Source: Leclercia adecarboxylata
GTDB taxonomy: Bacteria; Pseudomonadota; Gammaproteobacteria; Enterobacterales; Enterobacteriaceae
Reading direction: 5' to 3'
DNA: 64,000 nt
NCBI RefSeq assembly: GCF_023639785.1
Contig: NZ_CP098325.1
Location: 248,001 to 312,000, forward strand
Under the pieces are notes generated by a model, which was not told the DNA's origin, searched no databases, and saw only the letters and a program-made list of their open reading frames with translations. The position numbers were made by a program, and so were the translations under genes. Shown here piece after piece: positions 1-13,891 of the stretch (its first letter is position 1; every line of letters starts with the position of its first letter).

Positions 1-786
1 GACAACTTTGTTGAGCTGCTCTCCGGCGCGCATGCGATGGATAAGCACTTCTCCACCACTGCCCCCGAGAAAAACCTGCCGGTGCTGCTGGCGCTGATCG
101 GCATCTGGTACAACAACTTCTTTGGTGCAGAAACCGAAGCGATCCTGCCGTACGACCAGTACATGCACCGTTTCGCCGCCTACTTCCAGCAGGGCAACAT
201 GGAATCCAACGGTAAATACGTTGACCGTAACGGCAACGCCGTGGATTACCAGACTGGCCCAATCATCTGGGGTGAGCCAGGCACCAACGGCCAGCATGCG
301 TTCTACCAGCTGATTCACCAGGGCACCAAAATGGTTCCGTGTGACTTCATCGCCCCGGCCATCACTCATAACGCGCTGTCCGATCACCATCCGAAGCTGC
401 TGTCGAACTTCTTCGCGCAAACTGAAGCGCTGGCGTTCGGTAAAGCGCGTGATGTGGTTGAGCAGGAGTATCGCGATCAGGGTAAAGATCCGGCCACCCT
501 GGACCACGTGGTGCCGTTCAAAGTGTTTGAGGGCAACCGTCCGACCAACTCCATCCTGCTGCGTGAGATCACCCCGTTCAGCCTGGGCGCGCTGATTGCC
601 CTGTATGAGCACAAAATCTTCACCCAGGGCGCAATCCTGAACATCTTCACCTTCGATCAGTGGGGCGTAGAGCTTGGTAAACAGCTCGCTAACCGTATCC
701 TGCCTGAGCTGGGTGATAACCAGGAGATCAACAGCCACGATAGCTCCACTAACGGCCTGATTAACCGTTATAAAGCCTGGCGTTAA
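1..786 (+). CDS. pgi: Glucose-6-phosphate isomerase, C-terminal part
   Basis: Interconverts glucose 6-phosphate and fructose 6-phosphate in the cytoplasm. The reading frame is open from base 1, so the gene begins outside the window. The 261 visible residues correspond to the C-terminal half of the enterobacterial enzyme (about 549 residues in all). The conserved run [11 protein letters not shown] and the C-terminal segment ending NRYKAWR match E. coli Pgi almost residue for residue. It stops with TAA at 784-786. The next gene is psiE, whereas E. coli K-12 has yjbEFGH and xylE in this interval or on the other side of psiE. The identification is secure; only the start is missing. Confidence 0.97.
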   Translation, partial: DNFVELLSGAHAMDKHFSTTAPEKNLPVLLALIGIWYNNFFGAETEAILPYDQYMHRFAAYFQQGNMESNGKYVDRNGNAVDYQTGPIIWGEPGTNGQHAFYQLIHQGTKMVPCDFIAPAITHNALSDHHPKLLSNFFAQTEALAFGKARDVVEQEYRDQGKDPATLDHVVPFKVFEGNRPTNSILLREITPFSLGALIALYEHKIFTQGAILNIFTFDQWGVELGKQLANRILPELGDNQEINSHDSSTNGLINRYKAWR

Positions 787-797
787 GGTCTCTGTGT

Positions 798-869
798 GCC
801 CGGTAGCGCTGTGCTTACCGGGCCTACAGAACCGGTTTTGTAGGCCGGGCAAACGCAGTGCCGCCCGGC
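798..869. repeat. REP pair (BIME-like) after pgi
   Basis: Two inverted REP-type units lie head to head at 798-827 and 840-869. Each carries the GCCCGG/CCGGGC palindrome and a GCCTAC (or GTAGGC) tail. This is the standard enterobacterial extragenic palindrome arrangement and can act as transcript stabiliser or terminator for pgi. Similar single units occur at 42301-42328 and 44886-44913. Confidence 0.8.
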
Positions 870-958
870 AAACCTGCACAAAACATAAACAAAAAATATA
901 GATCCCCGTCACATTTTTGCGTTATACAGGAACCTCGCCCCGGAGAATGAGGTGCTGT

Positions 959-1369
959 ATGACATCCCTGACTCGCCCACGCGTTGAGTTCATCTCAACC
1001 ATTCTGCAGACCGTGCTGAACCTGGGTCTGCTGAGCCTTGGCCTGATCCTGGTCGTCTTCCTCGGTAAAGAGACGGTACATCTGGCTGATGTGCTTTTTG
1101 CCCCTGAGCAAACCAGCAAATATGAGCTGGTTGAAGGGCTGGTGGTTTACTTCCTCTACTTTGAATTTATCGCCCTGATCGTGAAGTACTTTCAGTCTGG
1201 CTTTCACTTCCCGCTGCGTTACTTTGTCTACATTGGTATCACCGCGATTGTGCGACTGATTATCGTCGATCATAAATCGCCCCTCGACGTGTTGCTCTAC
1301 TCGGCGGCGATCCTGCTGCTGGTGATGACACTCTGGTTGTGCAACTCGAAGCGACTGAAACGGGAATAA
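959..1369 (+). CDS. psiE: Phosphate-starvation-inducible membrane protein PsiE
   Basis: A small inner-membrane protein of unknown molecular function, induced by phosphate starvation in E. coli. The frame could begin at 917, but the start is placed at 959 because [11 protein letters not shown] matches the E. coli N-terminus and gives the family length of 136 residues. A GAGGTG sequence precedes the start. Four hydrophobic segments are visible (about residues 15-37, 55-77, 83-102 and 107-127), with the basic end NSKRLKRE. In K-12 xylE lies between psiE and malG; here psiE is directly convergent with malG. Confidence 0.93.
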   Translation: MTSLTRPRVEFISTILQTVLNLGLLSLGLILVVFLGKETVHLADVLFAPEQTSKYELVEGLVVYFLYFEFIALIVKYFQSGFHFPLRYFVYIGITAIVRLIIVDHKSPLDVLLYSAAILLLVMTLWLCNSKRLKRE

Positions 1370-1392
1370 AAAAGGGCGGCCCGAGGGCCGCC
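1368..1392 (-). terminator. Terminator at the end of the malEFG operon
   Basis: Read on the minus strand, a GGCGGCC/GGCCGCC hairpin is followed by a run of T (the A run at 1368-1373). It lies past malG and overlaps the tail of psiE, so it probably ends the mal operon transcript. Confidence 0.7.
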
Positions 1393-1462
1393 GAAAACAG
1401 TCACAAGTCTGGATTAATACAGCAAGGCAAAGTTGAGGGTTGCAGTGGAATAACAATGAAAC

Positions 1463-2353
1463 TTAACCTTTCACGCCCCCCGCGGTCAGGCCGTTCACCA
1501 GCCAGCGCTGGGCCAGCAGGAACACGACGGTGATCGGGATAGCAGAGAGCACGGCGGCTGCGGCAAAGTCGCCCCACAGGTAGTTTTGCGGGTTGAGGTA
1601 TTGCTGCATTCCGACCGCCAGCGTGTAGCTGTTCACATCACGCAGCAGCAGTGAGGCCACCGGTACTTCGGTGATGGCGGCGATAAACGACAGAATAAAC
1701 ACCACCGCCAGAATAGGTACCGAGAGCGGCAGCAGCACCAGACGGAACGCCTGCCACGGCGTCGCGCCATCCAGCGACGCCGCTTCTTCCAGCGAGTTGT
1801 CGATGGTTTCGAAATAGCCTTTGATGGTCCAGACGTGCAGCGCAATCCCGCCGAGGTAGGCGAAGATCACCCCGCCGTGGGTGTTCAGACCGATAAACGG
1901 CACGTACTGGCCGAGGCGGTCAAACAACGCATACAGGGCCACCAGCGACAGCACCGCCGGGAACATCTGGAAAATCAGCATCCCTTTCAGCAGCGTCGCT
2001 TTACCCGGGAAGCGCATACGGGCAAAGGCGTAGGCGCAGGTGGTTGAGAGCGTCACGATGCCGATCGCGGTGATGGTGGCGACTTTCACCGAGTTCCACA
2101 GCCACAGCAGCACCGGGAACGGTGGCGGGGTGACGCGGCCGTCGGCGTGCTCAACGCTGAAGCCCAGCGCCAGTTTCCAGTGCTCCCAGGAAATTTCGTC
2201 CGGGATCAGGCTGCCGGTGGCGAAGTTCCCCGAACGCAGGGAGATGGCGATAACCATCAGCAGCGGGAACATGATTGCCGCGATAAAAATCAGCAGACCC
2301 AGGTGGGTGATCAGTAAACGTAATTTCTGTGATTTGGGTTGGACCATAGCCAT
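1463..2353 (-). CDS. malG: Maltose/maltodextrin ABC transporter permease MalG
   Basis: Inner-membrane permease that pairs with MalF and two MalK subunits to import maltose and maltodextrins. It has 296 residues, the family length. Six hydrophobic helices are visible, with the EAA loop ([15 protein letters not shown], about residues 190-204) that docks on MalK, and the conserved C-terminus LTAGGVKG. The start [10 protein letters not shown] matches E. coli. It lies 14 bases downstream of malF as the last gene of malEFG. The upstream control region at 5226-5594 predicts MalT and CRP dependence. Confidence 0.97.
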   Translation of the reverse strand: MAMVQPKSQKLRLLITHLGLLIFIAAIMFPLLMVIAISLRSGNFATGSLIPDEISWEHWKLALGFSVEHADGRVTPPPFPVLLWLWNSVKVATITAIGIVTLSTTCAYAFARMRFPGKATLLKGMLIFQMFPAVLSLVALYALFDRLGQYVPFIGLNTHGGVIFAYLGGIALHVWTIKGYFETIDNSLEEAASLDGATPWQAFRLVLLPLSVPILAVVFILSFIAAITEVPVASLLLRDVNSYTLAVGMQQYLNPQNYLWGDFAAAAVLSAIPITVVFLLAQRWLVNGLTAGGVKG

Positions 2354-2367
2354 TTTCAGTACCCTCC

Positions 2368-3912
2368 TTAGTCAAACTTCATGCGGGTTGCTTTCAGGTT
2401 CACGATAGCCAGCGCGCCTACCAGCAGGAAGATCAGGGTGGCGATGGCCGCCGCCAGACCGAAGTCCTGACCCCCGCCGCCTTCGAAAGCGATACGGTAG
2501 GTGTAGCTGACGAGCAGGTCGGTGTAGCCTGCTGGCGTGGTGGTGCCGAGACGGTCCGGGCCACCGTTGGTCAACAGCTGAATCAGCACGAAGTTGTTAA
2601 AGTTAAAGGCGAAGCTGGCAATCATCAGCGGCGTCAGCGGCTTGATCAGCAGCGGGAGCGTAATCTTAAAGAAGTTCTGGAACGGGGTGGCTCCGTCCAT
2701 GGCCGAGGCTTCGTACAGATCGTCCGGGATAGCCTTCAGCAGCCCCATGCACAGGATCATCATGTACGGATAGCCGAGCCAGGTGTTGACGATGACGATC
2801 ATGCTGCGGGCGGTGGTCGGGTCGCTGAACCACGCCGGTTTGATACCAAACAGGCTGCTCAGCATCATGTTGATTTCACCAAAGCTCTGGTTGAACAGCC
2901 CTTTGAAAATCAGAATCGAGATGAACGACGGCACAGCGTACGGCAGGATCAGCAGGACGCGGTAGATCGCTTTCCCTTTCAGGGCTTCCCACTGTACCAG
3001 GCAGGCCAGCACCATGCCCACCGCCACGGTCAGCAGCACGGTTAATACTGAGAAGACTACGGTCCAGACAAAGATGGCGAAGAACGGTTTCTGAATGCCT
3101 TCGTCGGTAAAGACGCGGGTAAAGTTGTCCCAGCCGATGGTCACGGTATAGCCCGGGCTGAGCTTATCGTCACCCCAGGTGCCGTCGGCATTCACGGACT
3201 GATAGAAGCCAATATCGTTATTCGGGCGATACTTCACGCCGGTCTGGTTGTTGGTGAGCGTGCTGTCCTCGCCCAGCGTGTACAGCGGGCGAGTGCCGGA
3301 GAACTGGCGCAGCGAGCTCATGATGACTTTGCTGGCGTCCGGCAGCTCAGCGGTCAGCTGGGTCAGCGCCTGGCGATTCTGGGTGATGATGCGCAGGTTG
3401 GCGCGTTCGCCTTCCGGCAGCGCGTCGGCTTCTTTCAGCGCCAGCTTCTGCTCGCCGCCAAATTTAAAGGCGTCGGAGACGTAGTATTTGCCCGCGGCAT
3501 CGTCGGTCAGCGCCAGCTTCCACTCGTCGCCGGCAGGGTAGAGACCAAAGTTAAAGGTCTTACCGGCCTGATAAGAACGATCCATCAGCACCTGCTGAGC
3601 GCGCTCCTGGGCGAGCTGGTTGGTGCTGCTGTAGTTGGTGAAGGCGATGGCGATGGTGCAAATGAGAGGGAACAGGACAAACAGCCCCATCCCGGCAACG
3701 CCCGGATAGACATAGCGCCAGGCGTAGGCTTTGCGGTTAGCAAAAATATAGAGGCCGATTGAGCTTAAAATCAGCGTCATAGCGGCAAACAGGTACTCCC
3801 CCTGGGCGTACATTAAAACAACAAGGTAACCCACCAGCAAACCCAGCAGACCAATCACTGACCATTTCAGCGCGTCGCTTTGCCACCAGTGTTTCTTTTT
3901 AACGACATCCAT
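2368..3912 (-). CDS. malF: Maltose/maltodextrin ABC transporter permease MalF
   Basis: The larger permease subunit of the maltose importer. It has 514 residues, as in E. coli. Three N-terminal helices are followed by the long periplasmic P2 loop (about residues 90-275), which contacts MalE, and then five more helices. The EAA motif ([15 protein letters not shown]) lies near residue 401. A tandem repeat pair separates it from malE (3944-4025), in the place where E. coli carries REP sequences that help keep malE message more abundant than malF. Confidence 0.97.
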   Translation of the reverse strand: MDVVKKKHWWQSDALKWSVIGLLGLLVGYLVVLMYAQGEYLFAAMTLILSSIGLYIFANRKAYAWRYVYPGVAGMGLFVLFPLICTIAIAFTNYSSTNQLAQERAQQVLMDRSYQAGKTFNFGLYPAGDEWKLALTDDAAGKYYVSDAFKFGGEQKLALKEADALPEGERANLRIITQNRQALTQLTAELPDASKVIMSSLRQFSGTRPLYTLGEDSTLTNNQTGVKYRPNNDIGFYQSVNADGTWGDDKLSPGYTVTIGWDNFTRVFTDEGIQKPFFAIFVWTVVFSVLTVLLTVAVGMVLACLVQWEALKGKAIYRVLLILPYAVPSFISILIFKGLFNQSFGEINMMLSSLFGIKPAWFSDPTTARSMIVIVNTWLGYPYMMILCMGLLKAIPDDLYEASAMDGATPFQNFFKITLPLLIKPLTPLMIASFAFNFNNFVLIQLLTNGGPDRLGTTTPAGYTDLLVSYTYRIAFEGGGGQDFGLAAAIATLIFLLVGALAIVNLKATRMKFD

Positions 3913-3943
3913 GGGGTTCTTCCTCTACAACAAATTCTGTTCT

Positions 3944-4025
3944 CCCTCTCCCCTCAGGGGAGAGGGCCGGGGTGAGGGGGTTCATGCGACCCTCACCCTA
4001 ACCCTCTCCCTAAAAGGGAGAGGGG
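3944..4025. repeat. Head-to-head pair of short palindrome-plus-tail repeats between malE and malF
   Basis: Unit one (3944-3978) is CCCTCTCCC plus its inverse and then a GGGGTGAGGG tail. Unit two (3990-4025) is the same unit inverted. The pair forms a strong stem immediately 3' of malE. The same family recurs at 10788, 24221, 42394, 42776, 47006, 50762, 57794/57840 and 61505/61551. By position it probably protects the malE transcript from 3' decay, as REP does in E. coli (inference). Confidence 0.85.
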
Positions 4026-4034
4026 ATAACGGCA

Positions 4035-5261
<1,227 letters not shown>

Positions 5262-5344
5262 TTAAGGTGGTTCAACGTCGCTCAGTCTCCTTATTTGACA
5301 TCCTCTTTCCATCCTCCTGTCCCCTACGCCCCACCCCCTCTTTA

Positions 5345-5360
5345 TGTGATCTGCGTTACA
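5345..5360. promoter_or_regulatory. CRP site in the malE/malK region
   Basis: TGTGA-6-TTACA, one mismatch from the CRP consensus TGTGA-6-TCACA, in the centre of the divergent mal region. Confidence 0.7.
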
Positions 5361-5373
5361 TAAATTTCAGTTA

Positions 5374-5389
5374 TGTGCCCTGGCGCACA
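5374..5389. promoter_or_regulatory. Second CRP-like site in the malE/malK region
   Basis: TGTGC-6-GCACA, a perfect palindrome with one change per half from the CRP consensus, 29 bases from the first site. Confidence 0.6.
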
Positions 5390-5594
5390 TAAAACTACGG
5401 TCAATTTTGCCAGTGACATCACGAATTTAGCCTCAGCCCTCCGGACGTGCTGGCTGAGCCCACTCTCTCATCCTCCCGCCTCCTCCCCCATAAAAAAGGC
5501 TGGGGGTGGAGGATTCGCGGGGCGGCCCGATACCGCATAGTCAGCCCATATTGAATGTTTCTGTTGATGACAGGCTGTAACAAGGGAGTAGGGC

Positions 5595-6704
<1,110 letters not shown>

Positions 6705-6739
6705 GCAATCCCAATAATAAGCACGAAACCATCAGGTGA

Positions 6740-8083
<1,344 letters not shown>

Positions 8084-8111
8084 TTCGTAACACCTGATGT
8101 ATTGACCTGAA

Positions 8112-8131
8112 AGAGGGGCGCAAGCCCCTCT
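8112..8131 (+). terminator. Hairpin between lamB and malM
   Basis: AGAGGGGC/GCCCCTCT stem with loop GCAA and no T run. It may attenuate transcription or protect the 3' end of lamB message, so malM would be expressed less than lamB. Confidence 0.5.
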
Positions 8132-8196
8132 CGTCGTAGAGTGCTGCGCGCTATTGCCTGGCCACCGCAGTGCTAACGCAATCTGAGGTAAAAACA

Positions 8197-9159
8197 ATGA
8201 AAATGAAAAAAAGTCTCGTCGCGCTGTGCCTCTCTGCAGGGCTGCTGGCAAGCGTTCCAGCCATCACTCTGGCAGACGTTAATTTTGTTCCGCAAAACAC
8301 CAGCGCCGCGCCTGCTATTCCGGGTGCCGCGCTCCAGCAGCTGGTCTGGACGCCTGTCGATCAGTCCAAAACCCAGACAACCCAACTCTCTACCGGTGGC
8401 CAGACCTTAAACGTGGCGGGGATCGCCGGTCCGGTGGCGGCCTATAGCGTGCCGGCCAATATCGGTGAAATCACCCTGACGCTGACCAGTATTGTGAACA
8501 AACAAACCAGCGTATTCGCCCCGAACGTGCTGATTCTGGACCAGAACCTGACGCCATCGGCCTATTTCTCCAGCGAGTACTTCACCTACCAGGAACCGGG
8601 CGTGATGAGCGCTGACCGTCTGGAAGGCGTGATGCGTCTGACGCCTGCGCTGGGCCAGCAAAAAATTTATGTGCTGGTATTTACCACTGACAACGATCTG
8701 CAAAAATCCACCAAACTGATTAACCCGGCCAAAGCCTATGCCAAAGGCACCGGCAACGCCGTACCGGATATCCCGGATCCGCTTGCCCGCCACGTCACAG
8801 ACGGCGAGCTGAAGCTCAAAGTCTCGACTAACAATGCCTCCAGCGTGCTGGTCGGCCCACTGTTTGGCTCCTCCGGCCCGGGTCCGGTCACGGTAGGTAA
8901 CACCGCCGCGCCTGCGCCTGTGTATGCCGCACCGGCCCCAGCCGCCGCACCTGTCGCTGCGCCAGCCGTTGCCCCGGCCCCGGCGAAGAAGAGCGAGCCG
9001 GTGCTTAACGATACCGAAACGTATTTCAATCAGGCCATTAAACAGGCAGTGGCAAAAGGTGACGTCGATAAAGCGCTGAAATTGCTGGATGAAGCAGAGC
9101 GTTTAGGCTCGACCACTGCCCGTTCCACCTTTATCAGCAGTGTAAAAGGCAAGGGGTAA
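8197..9159 (+). CDS. malM: Maltose operon periplasmic protein MalM
   Basis: Periplasmic protein of the maltose regulon; its molecular role is not settled. The start at 8197 (MKMKKSLVAL) is chosen because TGAGGT lies eight bases upstream and the 26-residue signal peptide ending TLA matches E. coli. The 320 residues exceed the E. coli length (306). The extra length is an Ala/Pro-rich linker around 240-275 with repeated APAPAAAPVA-like units, before a C-terminal helical segment ending ISSVKGKG. Last gene of malK-lamB-malM, followed by a strong terminator. Confidence 0.95.
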   Translation: MKMKKSLVALCLSAGLLASVPAITLADVNFVPQNTSAAPAIPGAALQQLVWTPVDQSKTQTTQLSTGGQTLNVAGIAGPVAAYSVPANIGEITLTLTSIVNKQTSVFAPNVLILDQNLTPSAYFSSEYFTYQEPGVMSADRLEGVMRLTPALGQQKIYVLVFTTDNDLQKSTKLINPAKAYAKGTGNAVPDIPDPLARHVTDGELKLKVSTNNASSVLVGPLFGSSGPGPVTVGNTAAPAPVYAAPAPAAAPVAAPAVAPAPAKKSEPVLNDTETYFNQAIKQAVAKGDVDKALKLLDEAERLGSTTARSTFISSVKGKG

Positions 9160-9195
9160 CCGTCTCCCCACAGTGCTGATTTTGTCAGTAGTTTG

Positions 9196-9222
9196 GTGCG
9201 CCCTTCCGGGCGCACTTTTTTT
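9196..9222 (+). terminator. Rho-independent terminator after malM
   Basis: GTGCGCCC/GGGCGCAC stem, loop TTCC, followed by seven T. Confidence 0.92.
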
Positions 9223-9340
9223 GTGTAGGATGCAGCTGTTACATCTCTGTTGCGATAATGATCGCTAACTTACGTTTGCCCGCCCCCATTGCCCGTTTCT
9301 GCGATACAATAGCTTTACGTTATGTATCGGAGAGTCTGGC

Positions 9341-9838
9341 ATGTCACACCCCGCGCTAACGCAACTGCGTGCGCTGCGCTATTACGACGAAATCCCCGCG
9401 CTGGAACCGGAGCAGCTCGACTGGCTGCTGCTGGAAGATTCCATGACCAAACGTTTTGAGCTGCAGGGCAAAAAGGTTACCGTCACCCTCATTCAGGAGG
9501 GGTTTGTCACGCCTGACGCGGTTGCGGATGAGCTGCCGTTACTGCCAAAAGAGGCGCGCTACTGGCTGCGGGAGATCCTGCTCTGTGCCGACGGCGAGCC
9601 GTGGCTGGCCGGGCGCACCGTGGTGCCAGAGTCCACCCTCACCGGGCCAGAGATGGCGCTGCAGCAGATGGGCAAAACCCCGCTGGGGCGTTATCTGTTT
9701 ACCTCCTCCGAGCTGACCCGTGATTTTATTGAAATTGGGCGCGACGCCGGGCTGTGGGGACGCCGTTCCCGCCTGCGCTTAAGCGGTAAACCCTTGATGC
9801 TGACCGAGCTTTTTTTACCGGCGTCACCGCTGTACTAA
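9341..9838 (+). CDS. ubiC: Chorismate pyruvate-lyase UbiC
   Basis: Converts chorismate to 4-hydroxybenzoate and pyruvate, the first committed step of ubiquinone synthesis. It has 165 residues, the E. coli length. The conserved segments [31 protein letters not shown] and [14 protein letters not shown] are all present. They include the active-site Arg and the late Glu in the LLTELFLP-type end. Twelve bases separate it from ubiA, which uses the product, so the two form an operon. A run of A/T-rich promoter-like sequence lies at about 9290-9330. Confidence 0.97.
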   Translation: MSHPALTQLRALRYYDEIPALEPEQLDWLLLEDSMTKRFELQGKKVTVTLIQEGFVTPDAVADELPLLPKEARYWLREILLCADGEPWLAGRTVVPESTLTGPEMALQQMGKTPLGRYLFTSSELTRDFIEIGRDAGLWGRRSRLRLSGKPLMLTELFLPASPLY

Positions 9839-9850
9839 GAGGAAGAAAAA

Positions 9851-10720
9851 ATGGAGTGGAGTCTGACGCAGAACAAGCTGCTGGCGTACCACCGTCTGAT
9901 GCGAACGGATAAGCCGATCGGCGCCTTATTGCTGCTGTGGCCGACCCTGTGGGCGCTGTGGGTGGCGACCCCCGGACTGCCGCCGCTGTGGATCCTGGCG
10001 GTATTCGTGGCCGGTGTCTGGCTGATGCGTGCCGCAGGTTGTGTGGTTAACGACTATGCCGATCGCAAATTTGACGGCCACGTGAAACGTACGGCCAACC
10101 GCCCGCTGCCGAGCGGCGATGTTACCGAGAAAGAGGCGCGCACGCTGTTTGTGGTGCTGGTCCTGCTCTCGTTCCTGCTGGTGTTAACCCTGAACACCAT
10201 GACCATTCTGCTCTCCGTGGCAGCGCTGGCTCTTGCCTGGGTCTATCCGTTTATGAAGCGCTACACCCACCTGCCGCAGGTGGTACTGGGCGCCGCCTTT
10301 GGCTGGTCTATTCCGATGGCGTTTGCCGCTGTCAGTGAAAGCGTGCCGCTGAGCTGCTGGCTGATGTTCCTGGCCAATATCCTCTGGGCGGTGGCCTACG
10401 ATACGCAATACGCGATGGTGGACCGCGACGACGATCTCAAGATTGGTATCAAATCGACCGCCATTCTCTTTGGTCGTCAGGACAAACTGATCATCGGGAT
10501 TTTGCAGGTTGCTGTGCTGGCGCTGATGGTGGCAATTGGTTACCTGAACCAGCTCAGCGGGGCGTTTTACGCGGCGGTTGCGGCGGCGGGCGTGCTGTTT
10601 ATCTACCAGCAGAAGCTCATTGCCAACCGTGAGCGCGAAGCCTGCTTTAAGGCGTTTTTGAATAACAACTATGTGGGGCTGGTGTTGTTTGTCGGGTTAG
10701 CGATTAGCTACTGGGCATAA
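9851..10720 (+). CDS. ubiA: 4-hydroxybenzoate octaprenyltransferase UbiA
   Basis: Inner-membrane prenyltransferase that attaches the octaprenyl tail to 4-hydroxybenzoate. It has 289 residues with about nine hydrophobic helices. Both Asp-rich prenyl diphosphate/Mg motifs are visible: [15 protein letters not shown] near 68-82 and [17 protein letters not shown] near 184-200. AAGAGGAAG lies just upstream of the ATG. It is translated from the ubiCA transcript and followed by a bidirectional terminator shared with plsB. Confidence 0.97.
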   Translation: MEWSLTQNKLLAYHRLMRTDKPIGALLLLWPTLWALWVATPGLPPLWILAVFVAGVWLMRAAGCVVNDYADRKFDGHVKRTANRPLPSGDVTEKEARTLFVVLVLLSFLLVLTLNTMTILLSVAALALAWVYPFMKRYTHLPQVVLGAAFGWSIPMAFAAVSESVPLSCWLMFLANILWAVAYDTQYAMVDRDDDLKIGIKSTAILFGRQDKLIIGILQVAVLALMVAIGYLNQLSGAFYAAVAAAGVLFIYQQKLIANREREACFKAFLNNNYVGLVLFVGLAISYWA

Positions 10721-10746
10721 AAAAATGCCCGGTGGCGAGGTAAAAG

Positions 10747-10777
10747 TAAAATGGCAGCCTTTCGGCTGCCATTTTTT
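10747..10777 (+). terminator. Terminator after ubiA
   Basis: TGGCAGCC/GGCTGCCA stem with loop TTTC, A run on the left and six T on the right, so it could work in both directions. Confidence 0.9.
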
Positions 10778-10787
10778 ATGTTTGCTT

Positions 10788-10819
10788 CCTCTCCCTGTGG
10801 GAGAGGGTCGGGGTGAGGG
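10788..10819. repeat. Short palindrome-plus-tail repeat between ubiA and plsB
   Basis: CCTCTCCC and its inverse GGGAGAGG, followed by the GGGGTGAGGG tail. It belongs to the dispersed family described at 3944 and lies at the convergent 3' ends of ubiA and plsB. Confidence 0.8.
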
Positions 10820-10837
10820 CAACAGGCCGCTCAGACA

Positions 10838-13258
10838 CTATTCGCCCTGCGTCGCGCTCTCAATCGTTAAGCGCACGTCAGAGGTAATCAGGTCTGCCAG
10901 CATCTGGTAAACCTTCATCGTCTCTTCCGGCTCGGCATCGCCGCTGTCACTGATATAACCCTCGTCCCGCAGCGTCAACACCAGCGAACTGAAGACCGCT
11001 TTGTCGAAGAACTCCGGCGCGTTAATGCCGTGCAGCATCGACAGGCGCTGTGCCAGCGTGCGGCTCTCTTTCTCCAGCGTACCGCGGTTGATCGACGGGT
11101 TGGCACTCAGCAGCCAGAAGGTAATGGCGTAGCGCTGCACGGTTTCGCGTGCACCCGCCGCCAGCAGCTGCAGCGTGCGTGAACGGGACGGATTGATCAC
11201 CAGAACGTCATCTTTCTGGGTCATCAGCCCCTGGCGAACCAGCTCTTCAACATGCTTATCCAGCACCTCTGCCAGCTCGTCGCTGTTCCAGCGCAGGAAG
11301 AGTTCGGCTTTCAGCATCGGGTAGATCGTCGTGACATTATCCAGCAGGGCCTGACGGGTGATCTGGCGATGCTGGGTCACGATGGCCGCCATCAGCGATG
11401 GCAGCATCAGCATATGGGCGATGTTGTTACGGTAGTAGGTCATCAGGACCGCCTGCTCGCGCGGCAGAATGATGATATCCCCGATGGTGTCTTTTTCGAC
11501 CTCAAACTTGTTCATCTGCAGGGCGTGATCGATGAGCTCGCTGGCGCTGGCGGTCGGCACCGTGGCATCGGCGGCGTACGGCACGTTGCGCATCAGGTTC
11601 AGGTAGCAGTCGATCTGCTCGGTCAGCTGCTCACGGGTGAGCGAACGCTGGCGCGAGGCAAGCAGGGCGGTGCAGCACAGGTTCATGGCGTTGGCCGCCC
11701 CGGCGTTGTTAATACGCACCATCAGATCGGCAGCAATGGCGTTAACCGTCGGCGTCAGCCAGGCCGGACGCACCGCTTCGATGGGATCGATAGACTCGCG
11801 CCACTCCGGTACCCGGTTGTTCAGGTAGGTCATCAGCGGCATTGGTTCGCCGAAGTTAACATACCCCTGGCCCAGGTTACGCAGCTTGCTTAAGCCACGC
11901 AGCATCTGCAGCAGGCTCTCTTTCTCTTTGGTGGCACCGCGTAGTTCTTTAGCGTAAGTGCCCACTTCCATCACATGCTCGTAACCGATGTAAATCGGCA
12001 CCAGGGTGATTGGACGTGTGCCGCCGCGCAGCATTGCCTGAATGGTCATCGACAGGGTGCCGGTCTTCGGATCGAGCAGACGCCCGGTACGGGAACGGCC
12101 GCCCTCTACAAAGTATTCGACGGAATAGCCGCGGCTGAACAGCTCCCCAAGGTATTCACGGAATACGGTGGAGTAGAGCTTGTTACCTTTGAAGGTACGG
12201 CGAATAAAGAACGCCCCCAGACGGCGGAAGATCGGCCCTGCCGGCCAGAAGTTGAGGTTAATGCCCGCCGCGATGTGCGGTGGCACCAGCCCCTGGTGAT
12301 AGAGCACATACGAGAGCAGCAGGTAGTCCATGTGGCTGCGATGGCAGGGCACATAGACGATCTCATGGCCGTCGTGAGCCAGCTGGCGCACACGCTCGGC
12401 GTTATGCACGTTGATCCCCTGATAGAGACGGTTCCAGGTGAAGCTCAGGATACGGTCGCTCAGGCGAATCATCTCGTAGGAGAAGTTGGCGGCAATCTCT
12501 TCCATCAGGGCGATGGCGTTTTGCTGTGCCTTCTCATGGGAGATCTTTTTGCTGCGCGCTTCGTCTTCGACGGCACGGGCGATGGCTTTTGATGCCAGCA
12601 GCTTGTTAAACAGATCCTGGCGAGCAGGCAGGCGCGGGCCTACCGCGGCAAGACGCTGGCGGGCAAAGTGCATACGCGCCACGCGGGCCAGCTTCTGGGC
12701 GATGGTTTTATCCGTACCGTGCTCATCGGCCATGCGGCGCAGTGAAACGGACGGTGAAAAACGGACAAAGCTGTCGCGGCCCAGCCAGTTGACGGCGAAA
12801 AACTTCTGTAACCCGTTGAGCATGCGCAACGGCGGATTCTCTTCGCCTTTATCGCGCCCCGGACGGCGGCCAAACATCACCGATACCGGCACCATCTGCA
12901 CATCCAGCAGCGGATTGCTGCGGTGCAGATCGAGGTAGTCATGGAACAGCTTGATCGACTCTTCTTTCGGCGTGTACCAGGTGAAAACGCGTGGACCACC
13001 GTGGATAAAGATGTAGCGTGGCAGCAGGGTGCCGTCGATCTCAAGCGGCTCCAGCGGATCCGGGAGATCGTGCGCCAGACATTGGGCGCGCAGCGTCAGC
13101 AAGTCGGCCTTAGAGTTATAAGGCAAAACGTACATAATAGGACGCGAGGTATCGAGTCCCAATTCCAGGGTTGGAACCGCTGGAATAGACTTGCTTTTTA
13201 CCAGGACGCTTAATGGTAAATTAAGTAATTTGTAGTAAATTCGTGGCCAGCCAGACAT
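10838..13258 (-). CDS. plsB: Glycerol-3-phosphate acyltransferase PlsB
   Basis: Inner-membrane enzyme that acylates the sn-1 position of glycerol 3-phosphate, the first step of phospholipid synthesis. The start at 13258 ([10 protein letters not shown]) matches E. coli; the frame is open 21 codons further up, but those residues are not part of the family. It has 806 residues. The catalytic HX4D block HRSHMD lies near 306-311, with the downstream blocks [16 protein letters not shown] and VPIYIGYE, all present. Divergent from dgkA, whose product recycles diacylglycerol into the same pathway. Confidence 0.97.
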   Translation of the reverse strand: MSGWPRIYYKLLNLPLSVLVKSKSIPAVPTLELGLDTSRPIMYVLPYNSKADLLTLRAQCLAHDLPDPLEPLEIDGTLLPRYIFIHGGPRVFTWYTPKEESIKLFHDYLDLHRSNPLLDVQMVPVSVMFGRRPGRDKGEENPPLRMLNGLQKFFAVNWLGRDSFVRFSPSVSLRRMADEHGTDKTIAQKLARVARMHFARQRLAAVGPRLPARQDLFNKLLASKAIARAVEDEARSKKISHEKAQQNAIALMEEIAANFSYEMIRLSDRILSFTWNRLYQGINVHNAERVRQLAHDGHEIVYVPCHRSHMDYLLLSYVLYHQGLVPPHIAAGINLNFWPAGPIFRRLGAFFIRRTFKGNKLYSTVFREYLGELFSRGYSVEYFVEGGRSRTGRLLDPKTGTLSMTIQAMLRGGTRPITLVPIYIGYEHVMEVGTYAKELRGATKEKESLLQMLRGLSKLRNLGQGYVNFGEPMPLMTYLNNRVPEWRESIDPIEAVRPAWLTPTVNAIAADLMVRINNAGAANAMNLCCTALLASRQRSLTREQLTEQIDCYLNLMRNVPYAADATVPTASASELIDHALQMNKFEVEKDTIGDIIILPREQAVLMTYYRNNIAHMLMLPSLMAAIVTQHRQITRQALLDNVTTIYPMLKAELFLRWNSDELAEVLDKHVEELVRQGLMTQKDDVLVINPSRSRTLQLLAAGARETVQRYAITFWLLSANPSINRGTLEKESRTLAQRLSMLHGINAPEFFDKAVFSSLVLTLRDEGYISDSGDAEPEETMKVYQMLADLITSDVRLTIESATQGE

Positions 13259-13413
13259 AAACGATGTAAAGCCTCTGGTTAAAAATGCAATTGCGGCGCA
13301 AGGATAACAGAAAGCGCGCAAAATTTCTGTTGTTACCCGTCATACTTCCGGCGGCAGCGCGGCGCGCTTAAGCCACCGTTTATGACGCTATTTTCGAAGA
13401 AAGGTTTCTTTTA

Positions 13414-13782
13414 ATGGCCAACAATACCACTGGGTTAACCCGAATTATTAAAGCTGCCGGTTATTCATGGAAAGGCATACGTGCTGCCTGGATCAATGAA
13501 GCCGCTTTTCGCCAGGAGGGGGTTGCTGTCATCGCGGCGATTATTATTGCCTGCTGGCTGGACGTTGATCCCATCACCCGCGTATTGCTGATTGGCTCGG
13601 TGATGTTGGTGATGATAGTCGAAATTCTGAACAGTGCGATCGAGGCGGTTGTCGACCGTATTGGCAGCGATTACCACGAGCTTTCAGGGCGGGCGAAGGA
13701 CATGGGCTCTGCCGCTGTGCTGATGGCGATTATCGTTGCCCTGTTTACCTGGGTCACGCTGCTTTGGGGACATTTGCGATAA
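13414..13782 (+). CDS. dgkA: Diacylglycerol kinase DgkA
   Basis: Small trimeric inner-membrane kinase that phosphorylates diacylglycerol, recycling the by-product of membrane-derived oligosaccharide and lipid A modification. It has 122 residues and three transmembrane helices. The conserved catalytic run EILNSAIEAVVDRIG lies near 69-83 and NEAAFRQE near 27-34. It is divergent from plsB with a 155-base gap. The lexA gene follows after 109 bases and carries its own SOS promoter. Confidence 0.97.
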   Translation: MANNTTGLTRIIKAAGYSWKGIRAAWINEAAFRQEGVAVIAAIIIACWLDVDPITRVLLIGSVMLVMIVEILNSAIEAVVDRIGSDYHELSGRAKDMGSAAVLMAIIVALFTWVTLLWGHLR

Positions 13783-13846
13783 GCCTTCAGAAACCGAACA
13801 AGTCTCTGGTTTTTTATGCCGTTTGTGGTTCCAAAATCACCTTTAG

Positions 13847-13883
13847 CTGTATATACTCACAGCATAACTGTATATACACCCAG
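13847..13883 (+). promoter_or_regulatory. Two LexA operators upstream of lexA
   Basis: Tandem SOS boxes: 13847-13862 is a perfect CTGT-8-ACAG with centre ATATACTC, and 13868-13883 is CTGT-8-CCAG. Their spacing of 21 bases, start to start, is the same arrangement as the autoregulated E. coli lexA promoter. Confidence 0.93.
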
Positions 13884-13891
13884 GGGGCGGA

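Noticed and set aside
8170..8196. Upstream ATG for malM, adding nine residues
   Set aside because: The downstream ATG at 8197 has the ribosome site and the signal peptide start that match E. coli.
13786..13818. Terminator between dgkA and lexA
   Set aside because: Only a short AAACC/GGTTT pairing with a T run could be drawn; too weak to list as a feature.
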